Positions 8,524 to 17,222 of a stretch of DNA of 64,000 bases are shown piece after piece. Within the stretch, counting starts at the first letter, position 1, and every line of letters starts with the position of its first letter. The notes under the pieces were generated by a model. The model had not been told where the DNA came from, did not search any database, and saw only the letters and a list, made by a program, of their open reading frames with translations. The DNA is from Flavobacteriaceae bacterium UBA4022 (GTDB lineage Bacteria > Bacteroidota > Bacteroidia > Flavobacteriales > Flavobacteriaceae). A program made the position numbers and the translations under genes. Location of the stretch: positions 1 to 64,000 of the forward strand of contig DGAU01000014.1 of assembly GCA_002384055.1 (NCBI GenBank). Direction: 5' to 3'.

Positions 8524-9402
8524 TTGTTCCACGTGAAACACAACCAACAAATACCAACTAAAAACCCATCGAAGCCTCCGCTTAGAGTCAAAGACTTTAT
8601 GGTGAGCGGAGAGGTGTTTGAGTTGATCTACAATAAGCAGTTTAACGCTTTAACAACAAACCCTAAGCCAGGCCAAAACAAGATGCCTGCTTATTACCAA
8701 AGCGACTCATATCTCTCACACTCCAACAAAGGAAAAGGCGTTTTTTCTAAACTATATAGCCAAGTGCGCCAATACAACCTAAATCTCAAGCGCCGTTGGG
8801 TGGAGCAAAAAAGGAAGCCCGCCGGACGCCTTTTAGACCTTGGCACCGGTGTGGGGCTTTTTCTAGACACAATGAAACACTCAGGCTGGGAGGTTCAAGG
8901 CCTTGAGGTTAGTGGACAAGCCCGAAAACTGGCACAGTCCAAAAATCATATGGTACACAGCGAGTGGGATCAATTGGGACAAAACCCTTTTGATGTGGTC
9001 TCTATGTGGCATGTTTTAGAGCATCTCGAGGATCTTGAGTGGTATGTTCGTCAGATTGGGGCGCTTGTGAACAAAAGGGGGTATTTGTTTGTTGCGGTGC
9101 CTAACCATCGATCCTATGACGCGCGGTATTACAAAAATTTTTGGGCAGGTTATGATGTGCCTCGCCACCTATGGCACTTTAGCCAAGAAAGCATGAATGT
9201 GTTGTTTCAAGATGAATTTGATTTGGTGCAAAAGAAGCCGATGTGGTTTGATGCCTTTTATGTGAGTCTGTTATCCCATTATTATAAAACCGGAAGCAAA
9301 CGATCTCTAATCCCTTTTTTCGTTGCGCTGTGGTCAAACCTTAAAGCGCTGGTTGATGGAGAGTGCTCCTCAATCACCTACATCTACCAAAAAAGAGTTT
9401 AA
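8524..9402 (+). CDS. Class I SAM-dependent methyltransferase
   Basis: A 292-residue protein with an SAM-binding motif LLDLGTGVGLFL near residue 103, acidic loop GLEVS, and motif MWHVLEHLED, as in Methyltransf_11/23-type enzymes. The substrate is unknown. The N-terminal Lys-Asp-Phe...Ser-Gly-Glu and later YYQSDSYLSH stretches resemble a family common in Flavobacteriia next to mnmG. The start is uncertain: TTG at 8524 gives Met-Phe-His-Val-Lys-His, which is simply the translation of the parS site. GTG at 8533 and ATG at 8599 are alternatives. Because the parS lies here, translation may really begin at GTG 8533. It converges on the delta' gene. Confidence 0.88.
   Translation: MFHVKHNQQIPTKNPSKPPLRVKDFMVSGEVFELIYNKQFNALTTNPKPGQNKMPAYYQSDSYLSHSNKGKGVFSKLYSQVRQYNLNLKRRWVEQKRKPAGRLLDLGTGVGLFLDTMKHSGWEVQGLEVSGQARKLAQSKNHMVHSEWDQLGQNPFDVVSMWHVLEHLEDLEWYVRQIGALVNKRGYLFVAVPNHRSYDARYYKNFWAGYDVPRHLWHFSQESMNVLFQDEFDLVQKKPMWFDAFYVSLLSHYYKTGSKRSLIPFFVALWSNLKALVDGECSSITYIYQKRV
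8525..8540. other. parS site (ParB-binding palindrome), copy 2
   Basis: TGTTCCACGTGAAACA matches the TGTTnCACGTGAAACA parS consensus with one break in palindromic symmetry at position 5. It starts 1 bp after the mnmG stop and lies at the very start of the methyltransferase gene. Together with copy 1, the two sites bracket mnmG and are 1894 bp apart. Confidence 0.85.
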
Positions 9403-9479
9403 ACACGCCTTTTTGGCCGTTACGCCGGCTTATAAGCAAATGACCTTATGAGGCATTTAAAAACCCCGCAAATCGCGTT

Positions 9480-9496
9480 AAAACAAGCCTGTTTTT
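9480..9496. terminator. Weak bidirectional terminator candidate
   Basis: In the 137-bp gap between the convergent methyltransferase and delta' genes, AAAACA (9480-9485) can pair with TGTTTT (9490-9495) around a 4-nt loop, giving a short T-rich hairpin. The stem is AT-rich, so this is only a candidate. Nothing else was recognised in this gap. Confidence 0.3.
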
Positions 9497-9539
9497 ATAG
9501 AGAATAAAAATAGCCAAAGCAATGAATAATAAATAAAAT

Positions 9540-10694
9540 CTATTGTGATGCCTTTTGGTGCAGCAAGCGGGTCATTTGAACCGCAAGATCTGTAAAAATT
9601 AATTTTGGGTTTCCATTGCGCTCAATATGATAATGAGCAGTTTCAATCACCTCTTGAATCGCGTGGATGTTGTTTTGATGAATAAACGGCGCCAAACGAT
9701 CAAGAGAAAACCCAGCATCATGTGCTTGGTAATAGACCAAAGGAGCTATTTTGTAGTGTGTCAAAAATGCTTGGCGGATGAGCTCGCTACAATAAAGCAA
9801 AAAACTTTTTTGTGTTTCGCGACCAAGCCCAGACATCTGATCGCTCCAGTCCAAAAGATCTTGAATAGCGCTTTTATTGCCCTTAGCCTTAAAAGCACCT
9901 CTGGCCCAAGTCAAAAACCAACCTTCGAATTGAATATCTTCTTCTTTGTGGGTTAATAATTGCTGGGCTTTGAAATAATCTCCATGGGCCACCTTACTCA
10001 AACGAAGGGCTTCTGATGGGGTGCATGAGTGGTGCTGTATTAGCGCCTGACTTAAGTCATGTTCAGACAGTAAAGGCAAGGTCAGTTTTTGACAACGCGA
10101 ATAAATAGTGCGCAAGAGTTGGTCTTCGTGTTCTGTTAGGAGCAAGAAGACCGTTTTTGCGGGTGGCTCCTCTAATAGCTTGAGCATTTTATTAGCACAT
10201 TCTGTGGTCATTTTGTCGGCCATCCAAATCACAACAACTTTAAAACCGCCCTCGTAGGATTTTAGATAAAGCGTTTTGGTCATGGCCTGGGCCTCCGCTA
10301 CTGAAATACTGCCTTGTTTTTTGTCAACACCCAATTGTTGGTACCAAGAAGGCAAAGAGCCATACGGGGTTTGTGCGATAAAGTTGCGCCAGGAAGGCAG
10401 AAAGTCATTTGAGCGTGGTGTTTTTTTAACATCTGCCGTGGTATTCACAGGAAAGACAAAATGCAAGTCAGGGTGGGTTAAGGCGTCGGCCTGTCGGGCA
10501 CAACGGCGATAAGCCTCGTCTTTGGGATTGAGTTCAGAACAAAGAATGTTTTTAGCATAAGCCAAAGCCAAAGGCAACAACCCACTGCCGCTCAACCCAG
10601 AGAAAATCTGTGCATGTGGCACGCGGCCTGCCGCAACGGTTGTTGTGAGGTGATTTTTGAGGTGACTCAGGCCAATAACTTGCGAAAAATCCAC
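9540..10694 (-). CDS. holB: DNA polymerase III subunit delta'
   Basis: Clamp-loader subunit related to the tau/gamma AAA+ proteins. The N terminus shows the family layout (GLSHLKNHL, then PHAQIF) and a degenerate P-loop, GLSGSGLLPLALAYA, with no Lys; delta' subunits commonly do not bind ATP. The sensor-1-like motif KMLKLLEEPP and TIYSRCQKL follow, which are strong DNA polymerase III delta'/gamma signatures. I chose the GTG at 10694 (384 residues) over the TTG at 10700. The TTG lies inside a TAGATTTG promoter element, and the GTG start gives Met-Asp-Phe-Ser-Gln-Val-Ile-Gly, matching how homologues begin. Confidence 0.9.
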   Translation of the reverse strand: MDFSQVIGLSHLKNHLTTTVAAGRVPHAQIFSGLSGSGLLPLALAYAKNILCSELNPKDEAYRRCARQADALTHPDLHFVFPVNTTADVKKTPRSNDFLPSWRNFIAQTPYGSLPSWYQQLGVDKKQGSISVAEAQAMTKTLYLKSYEGGFKVVVIWMADKMTTECANKMLKLLEEPPAKTVFLLLTEHEDQLLRTIYSRCQKLTLPLLSEHDLSQALIQHHSCTPSEALRLSKVAHGDYFKAQQLLTHKEEDIQFEGWFLTWARGAFKAKGNKSAIQDLLDWSDQMSGLGRETQKSFLLYCSELIRQAFLTHYKIAPLVYYQAHDAGFSLDRLAPFIHQNNIHAIQEVIETAHYHIERNGNPKLIFTDLAVQMTRLLHQKASQ

Positions 10695-10697
10695 AAA

Positions 10698-10705
10698 CAA
10701 ATCTA
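10698..10705 (-). promoter_or_regulatory. Putative -7 promoter element for the delta' gene
   Basis: Minus-strand TAGATTTG matches TAnnTTTG. It is only 3 bp from the GTG chosen as the delta' start, so the transcript would be nearly or fully leaderless. It faces the pgk promoter across about 35 bp that include a GGGGCGCCCC palindrome (10722-10731). Confidence 0.45.
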
Positions 10706-10740
10706 AGAATTTTTCACAAGGGGGGCGCCCCAGAAAAACT

Positions 10741-10748
10741 TATATTTG
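10741..10748 (+). promoter_or_regulatory. Putative -7 promoter element for pgk
   Basis: TATATTTG matches TAnnTTTG and ends 17 bp before the pgk ATG at 10766. An upstream in-frame GTG begins at the last base of this element and so should be upstream of the transcript start. No clear -33 TTG was found. Confidence 0.5.
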
Positions 10749-10765
10749 TGACACAAACAAAAATA

Positions 10766-11956
10766 ATGAGCACTGTAAAAGATTTTGATTTTTCAGGCAA
10801 AAAAGCCTTAATTCGAGTGGATTTTAATGTTCCACTCAACAGCAATAACCAAGCGACAGACAACACACGGATACAGGCCGCAGCCCCTACAATTCAATAT
10901 ATTTTGGCTCAAGGAGGATCATGTGTCTTGATGTCTCACTTAGGCCGCCCTAAAGCAAAAGAGGCCCAATTCTCGATGCAGAATATTGTTGCAGACGTGG
11001 CAAAGGTTCTCGGAATTCCAGTAGCCTTTGTGTCTGATTGTGTTGGGGCAAAGGTTGAGCAAGCGGTTGCTGAATTACAGCCCGGACAAGTGTTGCTATT
11101 GGAGAACCTGCGGTACTATCCCGAAGAGACCCAAGGAGACCACGAATTTGCCAAACAACTCGCTCAATTGGGAGACATCTATGTGAATGATGCCTTTGGT
11201 ACAGCACACAGAGCGCACGCTTCGACGACCATCGTTGCGCAGTTTTTCCCCAATACAAAGTGTTTTGGGATGCTTTTGGCTTCCGAAATAGAAAACGTCA
11301 ACAAGGTTTTAAGAGACGGAAAATCGCCGATCACCGCGATCATTGGTGGGGCAAAAGTTTCTTCAAAAATCACCATCATCAAAAACATTTTAGACACGGT
11401 AGACCACCTGATCATCGGCGGCGGGATGGCGTTTACCTTTGTTAAAGCCCTAGGGGGTTATATTGGTGAGTCCCTTGTCGAAGACGACAAACAAGAACTC
11501 GCACTCGAAATCTTGGCAGAAGCAAAACAAAAAGGGGTGTCCGTACATCTGCCCATAGACAGCTGCATCACTCAGGAATTTTCAAATGACAGCCCAACAA
11601 AAATTACAGCAATCAACGCCATTCCCGAGACCTGGATGGGGCTGGATGCTGGACCAGAAACGCAAGCGCTTTTTGCTGATGTGATCAGCCAGTCCAAAAC
11701 AATTTTGTTCAATGGTCCTGTTGGGGTTTTTGAGCTACCTACATTTGCCAAAGGAACCATTTCGATTTGTGAAGCGATCGCCAAAGCCACAGAGCGCGGC
11801 GCCTTTTCACTTGTTGGCGGCGGGGACAGCGTGTCCTCGGTAAAGCAATTTCATTTCCAAGACAAGGTCAGTTATGTCTCCACAGGAGGCGGCGCGATGT
11901 TGGAAATGCTCGAAGGAAAAACCTTGCCAGGAATCGCAGCGATTCTCGCGGAGTAA
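10766..11956 (+). CDS. pgk: Phosphoglycerate kinase
   Basis: Converts 1,3-bisphosphoglycerate and ADP to 3-phosphoglycerate and ATP in glycolysis (reversible); cytoplasmic. The 396-residue length is normal. The signature KALIRVDFNVPLN, the SHLGRP loop, the GGAKVSSKI and GGGMAFTF segments and the nucleotide-binding GGGDSV near the C terminus are all present. I start at ATG 10766 rather than GTG 10748 because the latter sits in the promoter element. It is followed 16 bp later by the lytic transglycosylase gene, so a three-gene operon ending at the terminator at 14496 is likely. Confidence 0.97.
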   Translation: MSTVKDFDFSGKKALIRVDFNVPLNSNNQATDNTRIQAAAPTIQYILAQGGSCVLMSHLGRPKAKEAQFSMQNIVADVAKVLGIPVAFVSDCVGAKVEQAVAELQPGQVLLLENLRYYPEETQGDHEFAKQLAQLGDIYVNDAFGTAHRAHASTTIVAQFFPNTKCFGMLLASEIENVNKVLRDGKSPITAIIGGAKVSSKITIIKNILDTVDHLIIGGGMAFTFVKALGGYIGESLVEDDKQELALEILAEAKQKGVSVHLPIDSCITQEFSNDSPTKITAINAIPETWMGLDAGPETQALFADVISQSKTILFNGPVGVFELPTFAKGTISICEAIAKATERGAFSLVGGGDSVSSVKQFHFQDKVSYVSTGGGAMLEMLEGKTLPGIAAILAE

Positions 11957-11972
11957 ACTAAAACCAAGTGTT

Positions 11973-13493
11973 TTGAGACAACAGACAACCATCCTACCAA
12001 TCCAAATATTTCTCGGCTGTTTTTTGGCCCTTTCCCCCGCTTTGTTTGCCCAGAGCACAGAGGGGAATCCGGAGGAACAAAAAGCCGCGGCAGAAACAGT
12101 GGGCGCCACAGAGGTTGTTTTTAAAGACCTAGCACACACAAGACAAATTGACTCTCTTTGGCTGGCCACCCTTTATGATACCTCTCGGTATAACGAAGCA
12201 CAGCAAGCGGTGCAAAGCCCATGGGACAGTATTGCCCTACACGACTCTTTGTGGTCTACAGCACTTTTCAAAGAACGGCTCGCTGCTCTAGATGCGCGGA
12301 CGCCGTTTCATGTGGAATACAATGTGTCGTTAGAACAAATTGTGCGCGGCTACCTCAAAAAGAGAAGAACGTCAATGCAAAGACTCATCGGACTAAGCCA
12401 CTATTACTTTCCGATGTTTGAGGCAATATTGGCACAATATGGCCTGCCTTTAGAAATGAAATACCTCGCAATTGTTGAGTCTGCTTTGGCGCCAACAGCC
12501 ACCTCACCTGCGGGGGCAAGAGGCCTTTGGCAGTTCATGTTCCAAACCGGAAAATCATTTGGCCTAGAAGTCAACAGCTATGTTGACGACCGCTGTGACC
12601 CACTGCAATCCACAATTGCCGCCGCGAAATACCTCAACAAACTACACAATTCACTCGACGACTGGGATCTCGCTTTGGCGGCATACAATAGTGGCCCAGG
12701 AAACGTGTCTAAAGCCATCCGTCGATCTGGGGGACGCACGAATTATTGGAACATACGCTCGTTCTTGCCACGGGAAACCGCTGGTTATGTGCCCGCATTT
12801 TTGGCCACAATGTACCTTTTTGAATACGCTCAAGAGTATGGGTTAGAAGGTGGTCGGCCGAAACATCCATTTATTACAACAGACACCGTGAGGGTCAAAA
12901 AAATGATTTCACTAGAACAAGTGGCGCGCGTGAGCCAAGCGAACTTAGCCGAAATCGAGTTCTTAAACCCCTCATACACCCTAGGGCTTATTCCCGCGGT
13001 CAAAGACCACCCGTATTATTTGCGCTTACCGCGGGATATAATGGGTTCTTTTGTCACCCACGAAGACTCTATTTATGCCTTGGCACAGCAAGAGTTTAAC
13101 CAAAGAGAACAACCCCTGCCAGAGCTGATGAATCAGAACAATCGGATCCGATATAGGGTCCGCAGCGGAGATTATTTGGGTAAAATTGCCGAACAATTTG
13201 GCGTGACGGTTCAGAAAATAAAACAATGGAACAGCCTCAAAAACAATCAAATCTCTATTGGCCAACGCCTCACAATTATTCCACGCAGGATTCCAGTGGA
13301 TCAAAAACCAACGGAACAAAAAATCAGCACCAACAATGCGTCAGGGGTTTATATTGTGCGCCCCGGAGACTCACTTTGGAGTATCGCGCAAAAATTCCCA
13401 CAAATTTCTATTGATGATTTAAAAAAATGGAACGGTATTAGTGGCAATAAAATTACACCCGGAATGAGTTTACGGGTTCAAAAAGAGTCCTAA
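11973..13493 (+). CDS. MltD-like lytic transglycosylase with two LysM domains
   Basis: Exported peptidoglycan lytic transglycosylase. A TTG start at 11973 gives a clean signal peptide, Met-Arg-Gln-Gln followed by a hydrophobic run ending in ALFAQ; longer readings would start inside pgk. The SLT domain shows the catalytic Glu in AIVESAL, then GARGLWQFM and the AYNSGPGNV motif of family 1 transglycosylases. Two LysM peptidoglycan-binding repeats follow, beginning at RYRVRSGDYLGKIA and YIVRPGDSLWSIA. Total 506 residues. The operon position after pgk and before DUF4837 is tight (16 and 17 bp gaps). Confidence 0.93.
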   Translation: MRQQTTILPIQIFLGCFLALSPALFAQSTEGNPEEQKAAAETVGATEVVFKDLAHTRQIDSLWLATLYDTSRYNEAQQAVQSPWDSIALHDSLWSTALFKERLAALDARTPFHVEYNVSLEQIVRGYLKKRRTSMQRLIGLSHYYFPMFEAILAQYGLPLEMKYLAIVESALAPTATSPAGARGLWQFMFQTGKSFGLEVNSYVDDRCDPLQSTIAAAKYLNKLHNSLDDWDLALAAYNSGPGNVSKAIRRSGGRTNYWNIRSFLPRETAGYVPAFLATMYLFEYAQEYGLEGGRPKHPFITTDTVRVKKMISLEQVARVSQANLAEIEFLNPSYTLGLIPAVKDHPYYLRLPRDIMGSFVTHEDSIYALAQQEFNQREQPLPELMNQNNRIRYRVRSGDYLGKIAEQFGVTVQKIKQWNSLKNNQISIGQRLTIIPRRIPVDQKPTEQKISTNNASGVYIVRPGDSLWSIAQKFPQISIDDLKKWNGISGNKITPGMSLRVQKES

Positions 13494-13510
13494 TCCTAAA
13501 AAGCCCCAAC

Positions 13511-14491
13511 ATGAAAACCCTTTATGCCTTTATAATCACAGTGGTTGTTTTGGGCTGTGGACAAAACAGCAACGAAAAAAAGACAGCCTATTTACCCGAC
13601 TCTGTTGGAGGGATTAATGGACTTCAGGTCGTGATCGCAGAGGATTTGTGGCGGGGGCCTGTAGGAGACACGATACGATCGATTTTTGCCAGCCCAGTGC
13701 CTGGTTTGCCTCAAGAAGAACCCCTCTTTACTTTAAATCATTTGCCCTTGGCTCAGTTTTCTGATTTCGCTCGGACCTACCGCAACGTCCTGCATGTCGC
13801 TCTTGCAGAAACAGACACCTTGGCGATGCGGAAAAATGCCTACGCCCAACCACAAATCATCGCTTTTGTTCAAGGAAAGGAGCCGCAAGACCTCATCCAA
13901 GCCCTAGTCGAGCAAAAAACGACACTAATCCAAACCTTTTTGATCCAAGAAATCAAAGAGCGCCAGCGAAGAACCATGATTTCTCCCTTAGCAATTGCAG
14001 GGCTCACCAGGGATTTTGGGGTGGAACTAAACATTCCCTCGGCATACCACATCGCTGCGGAGTCAAGCGCATATTATTGGTTGCGAAAGGAGTTAAAAGC
14101 AAACGGGAGCACAAATATTTTTATCTACGAGGCTCCTTTAGAATCTTTTCCCGAAGGCACCAATCCAGCCATTGCAATGCAACATATTAGGGATTCGATT
14201 GGCGCGATGCTATTGCCCGTAGAAGATGGGTCCAAATTCATTACCGACAACAATTATCAGCTGCACACCGAATCAACAACAATAGAAGACCGCATGTGCT
14301 ATGTCACTAAAGGGCTATGGACCATTGATGATGCGTTTATGGCAGGGCCATTTGTCACCTTTGCCATTCGTGACGAAACACGGGAACGGTATTTGATTTT
14401 GGAAGGGTTTACTTATGCCCCGTCGATGTCCAAGCGCGACCTTCAGTTCGAGCTGGAGTCTATTCTGAGGACGGTACGATTTCTGGACTAA
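13511..14491 (+). CDS. DUF4837-like lipoprotein
   Basis: A 326-residue putative lipoprotein: the N terminus is a hydrophobic run ending in the lipobox VLGC with Cys at residue 16. The sequence (LPDS..GG..GLQVVI, LWRGPVGD, GLPQEEPLF) resembles the DUF4837 family of Flavobacteriia, of unknown function. It is the last gene of the pgk operon and is followed by an intrinsic terminator. The family assignment is from memory of the pattern. Confidence 0.75.
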   Translation: MKTLYAFIITVVVLGCGQNSNEKKTAYLPDSVGGINGLQVVIAEDLWRGPVGDTIRSIFASPVPGLPQEEPLFTLNHLPLAQFSDFARTYRNVLHVALAETDTLAMRKNAYAQPQIIAFVQGKEPQDLIQALVEQKTTLIQTFLIQEIKERQRRTMISPLAIAGLTRDFGVELNIPSAYHIAAESSAYYWLRKELKANGSTNIFIYEAPLESFPEGTNPAIAMQHIRDSIGAMLLPVEDGSKFITDNNYQLHTESTTIEDRMCYVTKGLWTIDDAFMAGPFVTFAIRDETRERYLILEGFTYAPSMSKRDLQFELESILRTVRFLD

Positions 14492-14495
14492 ACAA

Positions 14496-14523
14496 AAAAA
14501 AGAGGCCCCTTGGCCTCTTTTTT
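14496..14523. terminator. Strong bidirectional intrinsic terminator
   Basis: AGAGGCC (14501-14507) pairs with GGCCTCT (14512-14518) around a CCTT loop. The stem is extended by an A-run on the left and a T-run on the right, so it works in both directions. It separates the rightward pgk operon from the leftward tatA gene. Confidence 0.92.
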
Positions 14524-14545
14524 ATATCATTACCGCTGATGCGGG

Positions 14546-14731
14546 TTATTTTTTATCTTCTAACGTGTCGGTTTTATCTTCTTTTGACGCGTTTTTAAAT
14601 TCTTTGATACCACTACCCAAACCACGCATGAGTTCTGGAATTTTCTTGCCGCCAAACAATAACAAAACAACAACAACAATCAAGATTATTTGGGGGGCGC
14701 CAATCACTAAAGGCAATACAAATGCAGTCAT
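14546..14731 (-). CDS. tatA: Sec-independent protein translocase subunit TatA
   Basis: Small inner-membrane pore component of the twin-arginine translocation system, which exports folded proteins. The 61-residue protein has one N-terminal membrane helix (IILIVVVVLLLFGG) followed by the FGGKKIPELMRGLG hinge and amphipathic helix typical of TatA/E, and a charged tail. I chose the ATG at 14731, since upstream in-frame Met codons lie across the promoter element. tatC is not nearby. It is convergent with the DUF4837 gene and divergent from the M23 gene. Confidence 0.95.
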   Translation of the reverse strand: MTAFVLPLVIGAPQIILIVVVVLLLFGGKKIPELMRGLGSGIKEFKNASKEDKTDTLEDKK

Positions 14732-14750
14732 AGTCAATAAATTTATAAAA

Positions 14751-14758
14751 CAAAGGTA
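14751..14758 (-). promoter_or_regulatory. Putative -7 promoter element for tatA
   Basis: Minus-strand TACCTTTG matches TAnnTTTG, 19 bp before the tatA ATG. No matching -33 element seen. Confidence 0.5.
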
Positions 14759-14810
14759 ACAAGAAAATCGAACATACGACGTTTTCAGAATAAGTTTCAC
14801 AGAATCCATG

Positions 14811-14818
14811 TACATTTG
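14811..14818 (+). promoter_or_regulatory. Putative -7 promoter element for the M23 peptidase gene
   Basis: TACATTTG matches TAnnTTTG and ends 18 bp before the ATG at 14837. It may drive the M23-GH3-DUF6909 genes and perhaps the rml genes, because gaps through 22200 are only 0-22 bp. Confidence 0.5.
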
Positions 14819-14836
14819 TTGTGCGAACTTTTATAA

Positions 14837-15703
14837 ATGGCCAAACAAAAGACAAACAAAAAAAATCTTCGGCAAAAACTGGTACACAAATACCGGTTCT
14901 TGGTGCTGAACGAAGAGACTTTTGAGGAACGGTTTTCTTTTAAACTAAACCGCCTTAGCGTCTATGTTTTTGGGATAGTCTTTGCGCTGTTAATGATCGC
15001 GGGGACAACCATTCTTATTGCCTTTACACCACTCAAGGAGTACATTCCCGGATATTCATCTACCCAACTCAACAAACAAGCTGCCCAGCTGAGTTATTTG
15101 ACAGACTCCCTAGAGCAGCGGTTAGCGACCAACTCTTTTTACCTGAATTCTATAAAAAACGTCCTGACAGGCAACCTAAAACCCTCGGCGTTAAACAAAG
15201 ACTCTATTATTGAGGCGGTGGCTCGTGAAATAGACGAAAACCTGCTCAATGCCTCAAGAGAGGATTCATTGTTGCGTGAGCGGGTGCAACAAGAAGACAA
15301 ATACAACCCATTGACCGACAATTCAGATCAAAACCTGGTGCTTTTCCCCCCTGTTTCCGGAATGATTTCTGCGGCGTATGATCCCGAAGAACGGCATTAC
15401 GCGGTCGACATCGTGACCATCAAAAACACACCGATCAAAGCTACGGCAGATGGCACCGTGATTTTGGCAGAGTGGACGGCAGACACAGGATATGTCGTTG
15501 TGCTGCGCCACAAAAACAACCTCCTTTCCGTCTACAAACACAGCGCGACGATTTCAGTAAAGCAAGGTGACTTGGTAAAGAGCGGCGAAGTAATCGCGAC
15601 CTCAGGCAACACTGGCGAGCTGACGACGGGCCCACATTTACATTTTGAGTTATGGAGCGACGGCTATCCAATTAACCCCGCCAATTTTATAGATTTTAAC
15701 TAA
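14837..15703 (+). CDS. Membrane-anchored M23 family metallopeptidase
   Basis: A 288-residue peptidoglycan endopeptidase-like protein. There is a cytoplasmic N terminus rich in Lys, one membrane segment at about 41-63, a helical linker, and a C-terminal LytM/M23 domain. The zinc and catalytic motifs are intact: HYAVD (HxxxD) and GPHLHFELW (HxH). It is expected to cut peptide cross-links in the periplasm. The stop codon is directly followed by the GH3 start codon. This contrasts with the degenerate M23 protein at 54872-56095. Confidence 0.92.
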   Translation: MAKQKTNKKNLRQKLVHKYRFLVLNEETFEERFSFKLNRLSVYVFGIVFALLMIAGTTILIAFTPLKEYIPGYSSTQLNKQAAQLSYLTDSLEQRLATNSFYLNSIKNVLTGNLKPSALNKDSIIEAVAREIDENLLNASREDSLLRERVQQEDKYNPLTDNSDQNLVLFPPVSGMISAAYDPEERHYAVDIVTIKNTPIKATADGTVILAEWTADTGYVVVLRHKNNLLSVYKHSATISVKQGDLVKSGEVIATSGNTGELTTGPHLHFELWSDGYPINPANFIDFN

Positions 15704-17203
15704 ATGCGCCTCAAAAGATTTCTCTCAAAAATACTTGCCGCTTCCGTCCATAAAAAAATGACCAGATGGGCCAACAACCCTTTGGACACCCAACAAAAAG
15801 TTTTCCAAGAATTGATCCGAGAAGGCCGAAAAACAAAATTTGGACAAGACCATCATTTCGACCAAATTCAAAACCCACAGCAGTTCACCCAACAGGTACC
15901 CGTTCGGGATTATGAGGCCCTTAGGATATATGTCGATCAGATGGTTGATGGCGCGCCAGATATATTATGGCCAGGGCGACCACTTTATTATGCCAAGACA
16001 AGCGGCACCACTTCAGGGGCGAAATACATTCCAATTACTAAAGCCTCGATGCCGCACCACATCACCAACGCCAAAAACGCCTTGTTGTGCTACATCCATG
16101 AGACCAAAAAAACCCAATTTGTAGACAAAAAGATGATTTTTTTGCAAGGCTCCCCTGTGTTGTCCGACAAAAACGGAGTCAAGCTTGGGCGTTTATCCGG
16201 GATTGCGGCACATTATGTGCCCCACTATTTGCAAAGCAATCGCCTACCCTCTTTGGCGGTCAACTGCATCGAGGATTGGGAGGCCAAAGTCACGGCGATA
16301 GTCTCTGAAACCAAAAACCAAGACATGGGGCTCATTAGCGGCATTCCGTCGTGGGTACAAATGTATTTTGAAAAACTCAACCAGGCGAGCCAAACCACCG
16401 TGGGGCAATTATTTCCAAACTTTGACCTTTTTGTTTATGGAGGGGTCAATTTTGAGCCTTATCGGCAAAAGTTCCAAACATTAATTGGGAGAACAACAGA
16501 CAGCATTGAGCTTTACCCCGCTTCAGAAGGGTTCTTTGCATTTCAAAACCAACAAAACGACCCAAGTCTCCTGTTGCAGTTGGATTCTGGGATTTATTAT
16601 GAGTTCATCAAGACCGCCGAATTTTTTGACCAGTCACCTACCCGACACAGCCTAAAAACTGTTGAGAAAGACGTGGACTACGTCATGATTATCTCTACCA
16701 ATGCAGGGCTTTGGGCCTATAATATTGGGGACACCGTGGCTTTTACATGTCTTTCGCCTTTCAAAATTCGGGTAACCGGTAGATTGAAACATTTTATCTC
16801 TGCTTTTGGCGAACACGTTATAGGCAAAGAGGTGGAACAAGCCATGTCCTTGGCATTGGCTGCGACAGGCGCGTCAATAACAGAGTTTACAGTGGCGCCA
16901 CAAATCACACCAGAGCACAACGAGCTTCCTTTTCATCAGTGGCTTGTAGAATTTGACCACACACCAAAAGACCTGGAGGGATTTGCCCAAATTATTGACG
17001 CAAACCTCCAAAAACAAAATGTTTATTATGCCGACCTGGTTCAGGGCAAAGTGCTCCAGCCGCTCAAAATCACAACATTGAGCTCTGGGAGCTTTAATAA
17101 GGTCATGAAGGCCTCTGGGAAGCTTGGCGGGCAAAACAAAGTGCCCCGCCTATCTAACGACCGCACCATTGCAGAGGCCCTGATAAGGCTTCAGGACAAA
17201 TAG
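15704..17203 (+). CDS. GH3 auxin-responsive promoter family protein (acyl-adenylating enzyme)
   Basis: A 499-residue member of the GH3 branch of the ANL superfamily; plant members adenylate carboxylic acids and join them to amino acids. Visible motifs are the phosphate loop TSGTTSGAKYIP near residue 101, the motif ELYPASEGFFAFQ, and the YNIGD motif near residue 341. The bacterial substrate is unknown. Its start immediately abuts the M23 stop, and the DUF6909-like gene follows after 19 bp, so the three are probably one transcript. Confidence 0.88.
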   Translation: MRLKRFLSKILAASVHKKMTRWANNPLDTQQKVFQELIREGRKTKFGQDHHFDQIQNPQQFTQQVPVRDYEALRIYVDQMVDGAPDILWPGRPLYYAKTSGTTSGAKYIPITKASMPHHITNAKNALLCYIHETKKTQFVDKKMIFLQGSPVLSDKNGVKLGRLSGIAAHYVPHYLQSNRLPSLAVNCIEDWEAKVTAIVSETKNQDMGLISGIPSWVQMYFEKLNQASQTTVGQLFPNFDLFVYGGVNFEPYRQKFQTLIGRTTDSIELYPASEGFFAFQNQQNDPSLLLQLDSGIYYEFIKTAEFFDQSPTRHSLKTVEKDVDYVMIISTNAGLWAYNIGDTVAFTCLSPFKIRVTGRLKHFISAFGEHVIGKEVEQAMSLALAATGASITEFTVAPQITPEHNELPFHQWLVEFDHTPKDLEGFAQIIDANLQKQNVYYADLVQGKVLQPLKITTLSSGSFNKVMKASGKLGGQNKVPRLSNDRTIAEALIRLQDK

Positions 17204-17222
17204 TCGTATCTTTACCACAACA

